DNA of 64,000 nucleotides from Mimosa pudica (lineage: Eukaryota; Streptophyta; Magnoliopsida; Fabales; Fabaceae), in the NCBI GenBank assembly GCA_029929735.1, contig JAKELP010000030.1, positions 1,639,493 through 1,703,492 on the forward strand. Direction: 5' to 3'. Below, in pieces: positions 31,001 to 42,953 of this stretch. Position 1 is the first letter of the stretch; the number at the start of each line of letters is the position of its first letter. The notes below the pieces were generated by a model that worked only from the letters and a program-made list of their open reading frames with translations, did no database searches and was not told the DNA's origin. The position numbers and the translations under genes were made by a program.

Positions 31001-33190
31001 TATCGTTGAATTTTCACAATATTTGAATGTATACTTGATCTCAATCAAGATTGAAGCATTGGAATGTTTCAAGAAGTATCTAAGTTTGATAGAGATACCT
31101 AACTTTAAGGTGAAAGCCTTAAGAACTGATAGAGGCTGAGAATACCTCTATGAACAGTTCAATATGCTCTATGATGAAAAGAGAATTGTTATGCGGGTAA
31201 TAATTCTTGGCACACCACAGCAAGATGGTGTTGCACAAAGAAGGAACAGAGTTCTTCTTGTAATGATTAGGTGAATAATGTCTATGATAGAATCGTCTAT
31301 CTACTAAAGAGTGATACACTCTTAGCTATGACATTATTACTTAATTATGTGCCTATTTGAAATCAGTCACCACATCACCATATAAGTTATGGACAGGATG
31401 CAAAATAGATTTAACAGTCCTACAACCATGCGGGTCAGCGTCCTATTTCCAAAAACTTGTTTTACAAATAGTGAAATGTTGAGGTTTAGAGGCTTGAGTA
31501 TCTTTGTAAGATATTCTATGAACTCTAAAAGATATGTCTTCATTAGTGAAAATGAGAACGGATAAGTGACTGAGGTTAAGTCTAGAAACGCAATATTCAT
31601 TGAAAATGATTTCCCTAGCAGAGGAAGCCTTACGTATTCCAAAACTCTCCATGAGAATGAGGAAGAAGGCGTTACTCAGTTAACTGCTCCGAGTGGGAGG
31701 ATTGAAACCATTTTCACTAGATGACAGTGGTGACCATAATCCAATACAGGAAAGTGAGCCTGTTGAAACCCCAATTCGGAAAAGACAAAGGGTTTTCCTC
31801 TTGAGGAAGCAGTACTTAATCCTCAGTTTGAATACATTGAGGAGGATCGTATAAGTGTTAGGGATACACATTTAGATCCAGCTAAGGAAAATTGGCAAAA
31901 GGCCAAAATAAGAGGAAACAGATTCCATGAGAGCTAACATAGTGTGAGATTTTATTGATCTTCTGAAAGCCTGAAAAGCTGTTGGGAATAAGTGAATTCT
32001 CAAATAAACGCAAAAGGCTAATGGATCAATCGATAATCTCGAAGCTCGATTGATAACCAAAGGGTATACCTAGTGAGAAAAGGTAAATCAAGAGGATATC
32101 TTCTCTCCAGTGGTATGTTTTAACTCAATTAGGTTTATATTGGTTTTTGTAGCCAACCTAGACTCGGAATTACATCAAGTGGATGTGAAAATCGTTTTCT
32201 CAATAGAGAACTAGATGAAAAGCTTTACACTTGGAGAACCCTGAAGCTTGTGCAATAGGGATGCGAACAAAGGGTTCGCAAGCTCCTAAAGTTCATTTTT
32301 GGGCTAAAACAATCATCTAGACAATGATTTTTGAAGTTTCATGAGATTATAACTTCATTCAACTTCGACATGATCGAAGAAGACCATTGTGTTTGTGTAA
32401 AACAGTTACAAGGTAATATTGTGATATTATCTCTTTATTCTGCTTGCTAAGATTAGACCTAAGATAGTTAAACAATCAAAGACTGATTGTCTTTTGAATT
32501 TCTAAGTGAAATACATGGGTAGAGCAGAAAATATCTTGTGTGTCAAGATATAAAAGGATTGTTCAAAGAAGATGCTATAATTGTCGTAACTGACATATAT
32601 AGTGAAGATCCTAGAACGATTCAATATTGAGTGACTGCAAACCTATGCATACCCTTATGGTGAAAGAACATTATCTAAGAGTAGAAAAGTGTCTTGTGAA
32701 AGAATCTGAGGTACAACGCATGAAAAGAGTCTCATACTCAAATGTGATTGAAAGTCTAATGTACATACACTGTGGTGTGTACTAGACTAGACATATGTTT
32801 TTGTCATTGGCTTTGTAAGCCGATTTCAGTCTGTGGCGCTGAAAAAAAAAGTTATTTGATACTAGAAGGGAGATGAACCAAAAGTTGTGCTATATAGGAG
32901 AAAGTCTCCATCCTGAAGGATACTCTAACGCCAAATGGGCAGGAAATCTGGATAGAGGACACTCAACTTAGCAAACTTGATAACACCATCATTCATGGAA
33001 TCTGAATATGTGGTTTGTGCTACTACTATTCAATAAGCTGTGTGACTTAAGAGATTCCTAAAGCGTATAGGCATAAATGTTATGGATATCCAGTGCGATT
33101 TAAATATGTTTGCTGATCTAAATATGTTTGCAGGAAATCTAAATATGTTTGCTGATCCACTCACTAGCTTAAAAAAGGTTTTAAGCGTAA
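31001..33190 (+). pseudogene. Old copia integrase-RT-RNase H remnant
   Basis: Integrase is recognised by FKVKALRTDRG (near 31110, with the second catalytic Asp) and GTPQQDGVAQRRNRVLL (near 31210), where the catalytic Glu of the usual VAERRN is Gln. The GYS-like region follows near 31500. RT survives as pieces: VANLDSELHQVDVK near 32150, FGLKQSSRQ near 32300 and a run around 32390. RNase H is barely visible near 32930-33060. At 33105-33165 AAATATGTTTGC is repeated three times where the final conserved ADPLT stretch should be. Dead. Confidence 0.75.
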
Positions 33191-34262
33191 GCAACATTTG
33201 ATGTATTGAACAAATTTAGTTTCTGGAATAAAATGATGCATTTTTCAATTCGGAATTGTTTTTTCGCACATATATACAGTGTTGTGTGTTTGTATATATA
33301 AAACATGAATGTAAAGTATGCAATATATCGTACAGATCCGAGAAAGGTTAATCCACTCACATGGACAACCGTCTCTCATACATGCTGAGGGTATGAGAAG
33401 GTAAGACGTGCAAGAAATCATCATGTGTTGATGAATACTTCACATAGGTCGACCCAATAAGTTTGGGAAATGACAATTCAAGTCATGATAAGGAATACAC
33501 AGGTATTCCGCCGGGTCTGTAGCCAGACATAAAATTCTCCAGTGGGAGTTCAGTAGTTCGTTGAGGGACCAATGCCTATACAGTGATTTTATTTTTGAAA
33601 TCGACATGCGACAGATGGTCGATCACCATAACATGTAAATCGTACTACATGTGCTTAATTAATCGCAACTGGGACGTAGATGGAAAATCCCTGATCCATA
33701 ACGGTGTTAGTTCCAGACTTATGTAAGAAGGGAAATTGTCCATTCTACCGATACCCTTGTGACTTAGACGTCATCAAGGATGCTTGTTTTTGTGACCGCT
33801 ACTCTAGCCGAAACTCCATGGTCATGAGAGATCCGACCTAACGAGTGATAGCTGGGCAAGTGGCAAACTCAAGTAGACTTGATGATCAGTCAGAAAGGAA
33901 TGGCTTCAACTTGATAACACACATGTAACGCTGGACTTCCATGATGCATCCCTTACTAGAAGTGCTAGTAAGTGTGGTTTTTAGGTATACGTGAAGGCAT
34001 CTGAGTTAATTTTCAACTCATGAGGGATTGAGAATGCCACTTGTGTGTAAGTTAGCCTAGGGAATCCGAGACAATCTGAGATAACTGGACCGAGAATCCA
34101 TATGCATTGACGTCCTTGCATTCTGATCCTATTCCAAGGACTTCTAGTTTGTAAGCATCTGAATTGCATAGATTGTGCTCACGCAGTCACGGCGGACGCC
34201 TATATGAATGCTCAAGAAAAATGAATCGCAAGATGATGTGTCCATCAAGTGCGAGTGGGAGA
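33191..34262 (+). other. 3' non-coding region and PPT of old copia
   Basis: No coding frame of note. Ends in GCGAGTGGGAGA (34251-34262), the likely polypurine tract directly before the 3' LTR. A 62-aa minus-strand frame at 33981-34169 is not recognisable. Confidence 0.6.
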
Positions 34263-34377
34263 TGTTGTAAATATTTAATCGGATCCGCCCTCGATGGACC
34301 GGATCATCTGATTGCTAAATCCGACGACCTTTAGGAAAGCAGAAAGTTGACAAATCAGCATTAATATGTGATTGATG

Positions 34378-35739
34378 TGAAAGTAATGGATGCACAAGAG
34401 GGGGGGTGAATTGTGCTACCTAATAAAAATCAAACAATAACAACACAAGGGTTTATACTGGTTCGGTCTTCCTGACCTACGTCCAGTTCTAACCACTCAG
34501 GTTGAGTTCCACTATCCCCAGGTTTTACAACGGGTTCACCTGGAACCTTTACAACCGCAAGTTTTGGACGGGATCACTTGCAACCTTACAACCACAAGTT
34601 TTTCTCAAGGCACACTTGCAACCTTGCTAACTAACTCCCCCTTACTTCCAGCAAGGCTTCAACCTTTACAAATAAAGGATTTTCTAAACTTAGTTCTCTT
34701 AAAGAACGGATAATGTTACACACTTAAGTACAATTAATGCTCTTAATACAAGAAGAGACTTAACAACAAAGAGTACAAGATAAGTAGATGAAATGAACTC
34801 TCAATGCGTTAAATGCTCTTTCTCTTTTCTGGACAGCTTTAAATGCTTGAAGGATTTCTTAGTTTCTCACTCTAGCTTTCTTCAAGATGTCAAAGATATT
34901 AGTTACCTTCATAAATGAAGGTGAGCTTCTTTATATAGTCTTCAAGTATTCTCACTCTTGGTAGGTGGGTTAGCCGTTTGAATATGGTCGTTTTCCCCAT
35001 GTTACCGTTTGCCCATTTAATGCTTCATTAATGCTTAGCAGGGTTGACTTGCTTTATCTCTGAAAAGTAGTTCTGACAACTCTGCTCTGCCAAAAGCATT
35101 CTGACACTGCACTGCTCTGAACGTTCTGACATTCTGATTGCTTGCGGAAGCGGATTCACATCCGGAAGCAACTTTACTTAGTGTGCTGCACTTTGAACGT
35201 TAGTCTAGCAATATAAACACATAGTCACATGCAGTGGGAGTTCACTTAGTCTAAGGAAGCTTTCTTACATCCGGAAGCAATTCCACATCCGGAAGCACTT
35301 CCACTGGACGATGGGTTATGTTCACATTTTACTCACTGACGCTCAGTGTTATCCATACCAACAGCCAGCGCTAGTCACTAAGCAATCGGAAGCTAATCCA
35401 CTGGACGTTGGGTTATGTTCACTGGCGCTAAGTGTTATCCATACCAACAGCCAGCGCTAGCCTTAAGACAATCGGAAGCAAATCCACATCCGGTTGCATC
35501 TTAACTTAGTCTCAAGGGTTTTGTACATCTAATGCTCCTAGACTGAGTTATGACTAAGTGAAGTGCTTGCTGTTGCTGGGGGATGAGACATTCATCCGCG
35601 AGCGCTAGTCCTAGTCTATCCGGAAGTAAATTCATATCCGGAAGCACTCTTACTTGGGTTCTATATTAGCCTAATATTCTCTAAGTGTTTGCATCTTTCT
35701 TTCATATTTTAGTCTTCATCAAAACTTAAGATTCTAACA
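34378..35739 (-). mobile_element. Solo LTR, Sire-type copia (1362 bp)
   Basis: In plus reading it runs from TGAAAGTAATGGATGCAC to AGATTCTAACA, flanked by TGATG at 34373-34377 and 35740-35744. Minus orientation. TATA box near 34930-34937. U3 contains two degenerate units around TCACTGACGCTCAGTGTTATCC and TTCACTGGCGCTAAGTG (35330-35460). Shortest complete LTR of the group here. Confidence 0.95.
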
Positions 35740-36106
35740 TGATGCTAATTGATTTGATTAGAATCAAATCATTCAACAAATCAACATTAATATGTGATTG
35801 ATTTGATTAGAGAATCAAATCAGGTATTATTGTTGATTGGTGTCATAATGACTGCAATAATGACGGTGATATTTCTACCCTTCTTAGTAACACTCATGTC
35901 ACTATAAATAGAGGTGTCCCGTTCATTTCTCAATAACCGAGTGTGCGTACTTAGACACCTCAGCCACTCTGGCTTTCCTTCTCACGGTTTTTTTTGAGAG
36001 GGTGATTCGCTGTGCGAATTAAACCCGGATTCTAGTAACCCGGTTCGGCGTGAGCTGAATCCTTCGGGACTCTTGGCTTCGAGTATAAGGTCGTTATCAC
36101 GACATT

Positions 36107-39100
36107 TGTAACATCCTAAAAATTTAATACATGATCAAGGAGTGTTTTGGGAAATAATACATGGAGAAATTGGGAATTTTGGAATTTTTAGGAATTTTTG
36201 GTGATTTTTGAGGACATTTTGGAAATTTTGAGTAATAAATGTGCTTATAATTAATTAAGAAATTGAAGAGTTTGAAATATGAGGGAATGGTAAAACCCAA
36301 AATATTTTGAAGGTTAAGGAGATTGGAGGCTGGTTTAAGTGGTTTTAAAATTAAAAGAGTACACTATGGCAAGTTTGAGCTACAAATCATCAGAGAACCC
36401 CCTTATTTCACTAAACCAAACGCGCCTTCCTTCCTTTTCTTCCTTAAAATATCGGACCCCCCCCCTTCATTTTCATTTTTCTCCTCTTCCTCACTTCTCT
36501 TCACCGACCTCCCTCCTCCTCTCCGTCCTTATATGTTCGCCGGCCACCCAAGGGGCCGACGGCGACGGCGGTGGTAAAGCCGTCCACCTCACTTCCCTCT
36601 CAAGCTTCTCCTTTTTACCTTTCTTCCTAAGCTTAGGCCGATTTGTTTCTCTTCTCTCTCAATCATTTTCCGGCGGGTTTCTTCGATTTCCGGCGAAATG
36701 GGCGGCGGATGGCGGCGGTTTTCGGTAAGCTTCACTGTTTCTTTGTTCTTCAAAACACTCTTATTCCCAACTTTGATTTTCTTACTTTTCTTCCCTTTTC
36801 ATGTTCTGTACGGCCTACAAGTTTGAGTGGCCATTTTCCGGTGATGTCCGGCGACGGCGAGCTCCGGCGAGGCATGGAAGACACAAAACAAGTTTAGGTG
36901 AGCTCCCTTTCCATCATTTTCTCTCCTTTTCTGCGAGTTTGGAAGAGAGGCTGGTTAGGGTTTGATTTAGGTTTTGGGATTATGAGTTGTCAAATAGTTG
37001 AAAGTGGACCTTTAACTTTGATGCTTGTTGCTTCAAGTTTGAAGACAGTGGCTTATGCTTCAAATTTCGATGTTTTTGAGAAGAATTTGACACTCTTTGA
37101 GTGATACATGTCTTTATATGTTCGATTTCTGTTGGATTTGACTTCTTATACTTGCTCTTTCTTTGTTTCTGGTCTTATTACCATTCATCGAACATATGTC
37201 TGTGATTCTTTATTTAAAATGAAGTTAATAAGTGTATAAATGTTGCTTGGGTTGATGAATTTTAGTGAATGCATACTGTTTTGTATGTGCATATAAGATT
37301 AATGGAGCTTATTGAATTTAAGGAAATTTCTCACCTATTTGATTTTTATGTGTCGTTGGTGTTTCTGGTAATGAATTGTGATGTATGCATGCTTAAGGAG
37401 TGGGTACTGCTAAAGTGTTGTTCATGTAGGTGTGCTTTAAAATATTCATGTCCTTTATTCTGAGATGTATAACTATTATAGGGCTGGAGATGTTTTAGAA
37501 TCAATTAAAAGAATGAATTTGTGGAGGAACATGAGTTTTGTTCTCGGTTAGAGTGAAATTCTGTTTGGTTATTCCTTATGAAATAAAATAAGGTATGTCC
37601 AAGTGCTTACATGTTTTCTGTCACTATTTGATGCATTGATTGAATAAGTGTAGGAAATGAAAGGAAAAGTATAAGTTGCATGGTGATTAATAAAACAGAT
37701 TTAATTAGGTGAAGTCTTGATGGAAACTTAAAGAGTAGTATAAGAAGTAAGTGGTCTGTATGTTTGATTTTTGTTGGAAGTGATGATTTTGTAAACTTAA
37801 TAATTATTCTATAGTTGATCTCATGACTTTCTTGATGTTGTTTTTGCTTACGGATGTAATCATCCATGTTTGAGCCTAAGATGGATATATTTTTAATGTT
37901 ATTACATGAAAATGTATGTGAATATAATCTGATTTATGTTAATTTGCTACGATTATGGCGTGTCTGGAAATGTGGTTGAGTATGTAAATTGTGCTTGTTC
38001 CTTTTCTGAATTGTGTATGATTTGGCTTATAAAGACTTGTGAGGAAACCTAATTTGTGTATGGGAGTTTGTAATGTAACTGAAATCTTGCTTATGATTAT
38101 GTGTGTTTTACTTGGCTAAATTGAAATTGAAGATATGATAAATTGATATAGGATTCGGCATGTTTAGTTCATGTAATAATTTTGAAATGTATGAGAGTAT
38201 GACTAGAAGAAACTGACTGTTAGAAATTATGGTGGTTTTGAATTCTGAGTTCAATGGTTGGTTGTGGGTTTGATATGTGAAGGTGTTACATAAGTGAATC
38301 TGAAATTGGTAATTATAATACATGGTTTAGTTGGAGGATGTTATACGCGTTTGGTTAGATAATGAATGAATAAGATGTGTACATTTGGAAGGTTAATTGA
38401 ATGATTTAGCTGAATTGATTTTTGGTGTTGTATATGAGATGTGTTGTTAGATGTGGTAATCAAAATGATTTTATAAAACATTTAAATTAAAAGAAGGGGA
38501 AATGGGTAGTAATATTGGGACCGAGAGAGAGACGTGTTATTCATTATCCATATATAAGCATGATTGTTTATCCTCATTATTACTTTTATGTAATAATAGG
38601 AAAATCTTCAAGTAACGATAAGGAAAGGTAGTGGAATGCTAAGGGCGACAGGTAATCACACTTAACCTTACTATAACATTGAGGGTGACGTTAGCTGGGA
38701 TTTTCTTAAAAATCCTTTCTCACCCTCTCTATATATATATTATCTTTGAAAAGGTATTTTTATACAAAACAGGCTATCGGGTGCCTTTCAAACACGATTA
38801 TTTTCATATAAAAGATTTTTACACATTATATATGTAGTATCCTGTCTGGTGGTGCTGAATATTTTGGAATGGTATGAAATGATTGCAGGGGTAGTGTGAT
38901 AGTAATTATTTGAGAGATGTGAATTGAGATTCTGGAGAATTATGTTGAGGGGAGATATTGTGGGTAATAGATTGGAAGGTGATGTGAGAGTGTATGATGT
39001 TGATGTTGATGTTGATGATGATATTGATGTTGATGTTGATTATTGTGTATGAGATATTAATAGGGATATGGTGAGCATTGCATGACACTGGAATTTATGT

Positions 39101-39789
39101 ACCATCGCGCAATGATAACTGTCGATAGGCCAATCGACAGTTATTTGTACTGATGATCCTTTTCGGATTGATTGGATCGGGGATCATAGGTCAACTTATT
39201 GAGAGAAGTGACCTACGGTTGTTAAGGCATTTTAGAGCCCAACCGCCCCTACGGTTGTTAAGGCATTTGAGAGCCCAACCGTTCCCATTCTGCAATGGAA
39301 ACAGAATTGGGGTTCCCTCTCTGGGGATTGCAAGAGAGGGAAATTTGCCCCCTCATCATAGAGAGGGGCACAGTGTCAAATCATATAGAGAAGATTAAAT
39401 GTTTGAATGCCCCGTGATGGCACAATGCATTTATAGGTGAGTGTGAGAGTTATGGTAGCATCATTAGTTTGGAGACTATGAGATGATATTTAGGTAATGT
39501 GGAATTGATGGAGGGATTCGAGTGATGAATGGAGGAAGATTTGACATGGATATATATATTACTGGTTTTAAAATGAGGTACCCTTTAGACGCCCTCGCTA
39601 CCGCACATCTCACTGTTATAGTGAGTTAAGCGGTGATTACTGGGACAAATTGTCTCATCCCACGATTACTAACATTTTTGCAGGTATTCATGCACAGGCG
39701 CGAGCATCAGGAAAGGGAATTAGGTAGTAGAAGTTATATGGTTTATTTGAAATTGTATATTGCCAATTTGTATAGGCCTGCATCTGCTT

Positions 39790-39862
<73 letters not shown>

Positions 39863-40117
39863 TTTGTTTCTTTTCTAACCATGTTAGGTGAACCTTTTCT
39901 AAAATGGTTAGCTATTAATTATCCATGATAGTATTCAATTTGTATTAGGAAATTCTTTTCTATCATGGATAGTATTTAATTATTAGGAAATTCCTTTTCT
40001 AACTATGATAGACATTGATATATGGAAATTCTTTTTCTATCATAGTTAGTAAAGAGATAAGTGAATTTAAAAAGGGATATCTTAGGTTAATTAAGTAATT
40101 TGTTACAATTTGTAACA
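36107..40117 (+). mobile_element. 4-kb probable gypsy solo LTR
   Basis: Starts TGTAACATCC and ends TACAATTTGTAACA, flanked by ACATT at 36102-36106 and 40118-40122. No PBS, gag or pol inside, so a solo LTR (or a non-coding element) is likely. TGTAACATCC starts and very long LTRs are common in plant Ty3/gypsy; the lineage is inferred only. Inside: a C/T-rich block (36440-36560), a 37-bp tandem pair with CTACGGTTGTTAAGGCATT (39216-39285), GATGTT repeats (38995-39046), a long (TA)n tract, and four related GGAAATTCYTTTTCTA-like units (39880-40050). The overlapping frames at 36323-36897 look like chance in GC-richer DNA. Confidence 0.7.
39794..39859. repeat. (AT)n microsatellite, about 33 units
   Basis: Uninterrupted AT dinucleotide run within the 4-kb LTR. 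Confidence 0.97.
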
Positions 40118-40228
40118 ACATTTGTTTGTTCTTGTTCTTGCAAGAACTCTGTCCGAGTTCGGGTTCGGTGCGGGTTCGAATCTCCGGGATCTGGGAAAGC
40201 TCGTGGGCCGGGTAATTCCTTCATGATT

Positions 40229-40389
40229 GATACAACAAGTCAACTTGTATTGGAATGGAAAATCTCAAATGAGCGGTGCGACCACCTGGAAGCAAAGTTG
40301 TTGCAGTACCACTTGAAACAACTGTCAAAACAATTCCACCTTTAGAATTAATTTTCATAGCAAGAGCATTCCACAAAAAAGTTTTTCCA
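40229..40389 (-). pseudogene. Helitron helicase, Walker A region
   Basis: The minus-strand frame contains TGKTFLWNALAMKI, SSGTATTLLPGGRTAH and RFSIPI, the first motifs of PIF1-type Helitron helicase. The Walker A loop itself straddles the gypsy insertion: its first residues lie beyond 48134 and the rest here; removal of 40395-48128 plus one GTTTC copy restores a continuous GETGKT. On the other side it continues, with a one-base shift, into 23894-24447. The ATG at 40403 of the small frame lies in the LTR and is not a real start. Confidence 0.92.
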
Positions 40390-40394
40390 GTTTC

Positions 40395-41878
40395 TGTTCG
40401 CAAAATTGCTTACCGCAAGAGCACGGGTCAAGTTTAATAGTATAGTGAAAAGTAAGAGTGTCGTTCCAACAGAGACTATGTTTAAGCAAGTTCAATGAAT
40501 AAATTATGATCAAGATTAGCTTTGGGTAAAAATTAAGTGATAGGATTGCAAAATAAGAAAATATATTTTAAAGTTTAAGAAAAACAAATGGGGAAAGTCC
40601 TAGATTTATTTATCCACTTTGTACTTCATGATGCTCTAATAACCCTCCTCTAATGTCAATTAATGAATACTAAGTTGATGCTTAAAGTCTCAAGTATTTG
40701 AATAACTCTTCCGAGCTTACTCAAACCTTAGCTAACATTAACATGCATATTTCCATACTACATATTATGCCAACTAGCTTTATAGTCAACCACTTCAATA
40801 TTGTAAAACTTGGTTAGATCATATCTCTATCTCACTAACAAACTCTCCATTCCTCCTTGGAATTTCACGACAAGCTCGAATCTAACTTAATTCTTTGTTT
40901 AGCTATACTCTTCCAAGCTACAACTAAACAAACAAGCTAAGTGTTGCGCACCACTTAGTAAAAGTAAAGCTCAAGCTAGATTCACAACTATCATAAACAT
41001 TAATTAACAAGAGAGAAAAATTTTCAAGTATCAATCCATACAAAGCTTCAAAATAAACTTAGAATATGAAAATTAGCTACACATACTAGAACTACAAATT
41101 ATCCAAATAGCACCAAGATCCATAAATTAACAAGAGAAATTTAAGAGGAATGAGAGGGCAAGAGAGTAAACCACCAAGGGATTTTGAACACCCAAAGCAT
41201 TGCTCTACTCCAAGTGAAGATGAGCCTTTGTTTGCTCTATTTGCTCTCTGCCTCCAGCTCACAGCCCACACCCAAAAATCAGATTGAATATGTGCCTCGC
41301 AGTGCGCCTCCTCCTCCTCTTGAAGAAGCCGAATTTTTTTTTCTGATGTGTGGCTCTCTTCAGACCCTTGTGGCGCTGCCCCTGGGCTTCTTTTTGTTTC
41401 TTCTTTTATATTCCTCCCCCTGTAACCCTTGTTTCAGATTCATAGCCAAACGGGTCCCTCTCTTGTCAAATGAGTCTCCTCTCTCTCTTTCTTTCCTTCT
41501 TCGCAGCCCATGATGTGAAAAAGGCCCAAAATGAATTCCTTACTTGCTTTTCTTCATATGTCCCCGCCATGCATTATTCAATGTTGCTTTAAATCAGTTT
41601 AGACTCATATGTGGCTGCACATGAAGAAATGATTAAAATATCAATGACACTTTAATTAAAGATGATAACATTAGTACCCATAATACCCAAGCAGTTTTGA
41701 AGATCTTGATTTAGATTGAATATATATAATCTTTTTTGTAAATCTCTAGATCATACTACAAAGTGGTACCTTACTAAAGTATCAAAGAAATTCATTTACT
41801 TTATTTTATTTTCTTTAAAAATGACTCCCTAATATACCAAAATATATATCAAATATAGTCAAAAATAGGGAGTCATCA
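40395..41878 (-). repeat. 3' LTR of gypsy element (1484 bp)
   Basis: Adjacent to the PPT. Holds a 109-aa plus-strand frame (41184-41513), also present in the other LTR. There is a further divergent copy of this LTR type at about 22553-23893. Confidence 0.93.
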
Positions 41879-42953
41879 CACCCCCACACTTGCATTAAAT
41901 CTTGTCCTCAAGATTTTGAATTTTAAGGCAACAAAAGAACATGGAAACAAGATTTCATTGCAAACATCACAAAAGTTAACTCAATTCAATCCTTCAAAAA
42001 TCAAGTGTTCATAAAAATCTTTTCCATCTTCCAAGAATGCAAGTAACAAGGCAAGTAACTTGAGAAAGATAAATAACAATAAGAAGTCACTCACAAGTTA
42101 TGTGTTTGCACTCTTCTCTCAATAATTGGGGTTTGTGTTTCACTCTATTCCACCTATTGAAACTCATATACCATAAGCTTGTCTATCATCTCAATCTCCA
42201 CTTTTAAAACTTCATGCATTCACAAATCAAAAGGACTTTTTAAGGGTTTTGGTGAATGGGAAAGGATGATGATATGAATATGATGATGAAGAAGGGTTAT
42301 GATGAATAGGAAAGGATAATGAAATGAATGTGACAATGAAGGGTGGTGAATAGGGAAGGATAATGAAATGAAAATGGAAATTGAAGCTACTTCAATCAAT
42401 GCCAAGCATATTAATGATAAGCCTAAAGAATAAAGTAATAACAAGCTAAACACACACAAACTTTACATACAAACTTTGTTCTTTAGAAACTAGATCACTC
42501 TTTCTTTTTTCATTTCTTTCCTTCATTTTTTTCCTTTTTCTCTTTTCTTTGTTCTCTTTATTTTTTCTTTCTTTTTTTCCTCCTTTTTCACTTTTTTTTT
42601 TCTGCATACTCTACTTCATAGAGTATTAAACAAAAAAAGTATTACTTCATTCTCTGTTAGTTTTTTTTTTGGCATGACTTAACACTAATTGAAGTAGAAG
42701 TGAAAGTGGAAGAAGAAAATTGCAATTTAAACAAAGGGCTATATAAACAATGCAATTTTTCTTTTAAGAGAGTTTAGGCTCAAAGAGGTAATGCAAAGGA
42801 TAAAAACAATAAGGGTAGGCATTTTGGCCAAACTAGCTATGAAAATGAATGCCTTAATCATCTTTGTGTATGCAAAAATAATTTTAAGCCTCAAGAGAGA
42901 TTCAAGACAAGTTCTAGAGATGACATTACATTAGGTGTACTCCCTCTCGAAAG
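41879..42953 (-). other. Gypsy internal region, 3' part with PPT
   Basis: On the minus strand GCAAGTGTGGGGGTG (41879-41893) abuts the 3' LTR and is the likely polypurine tract. The rest is non-coding: a repeated GAATRGGAAAGGATAATGAAATGAA-like segment at 42255-42375, then a T-rich run (42480-42600). Ends with GAAAG (42949-42953), the duplication of the next solo LTR. No pol remnant seen. Confidence 0.7.

Larger units (their letters stand above)
24453..40223 (+). mobile_element. Old Ty1/copia element with many nested insertions
   Basis: Flanked by TGATT at 24448-24452 and 40224-40228. The 5' LTR is 24453-25009 and the 3' LTR is 34263-40223, split in three. The PBS abuts the 5' LTR and a purine tract (GCGAGTGGGAGA) abuts the 3' LTR. 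Removing it and one TGATT copy reconnects the Helitron helicase sequence. Decayed copia gag, integrase and RT lie between 29957 and 33190. Nested inside: a MITE (26095-26473), two Sire-type solo LTRs (28413-29951; 34378-35739) and a 4-kb LTR (36107-40117). LTR divergence and many stops mark an old insertion. Confidence 0.93.
34263..40223 (+). repeat. 3' LTR of old copia in three pieces
   Basis: The LTR sequence is 34263-34377, 35740-36106 and 40118-40223 (about 578 bp without insertions and extra target-site copies). The gaps are a solo LTR with TGATG duplications and a 4-kb LTR with ACATT duplications. Compared with the 5' LTR it has point changes and an extra stretch near 35985-36030, consistent with age. 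Confidence 0.93.

Noticed and set aside
36323..36897. Overlapping 84-129 aa frames resembling a 5' gene end
   Set aside because: They overlap in several frames in C/T-rich DNA inside a 4-kb LTR, with no domain or continuing exon.
41184..41513. 109-aa frame identical in both gypsy LTRs (also 47434-47763)
   Set aside because: Identity is expected because the LTRs are about 99% identical. It has no recognisable domain, and the divergent LTR at 22553-23893 does not keep it.
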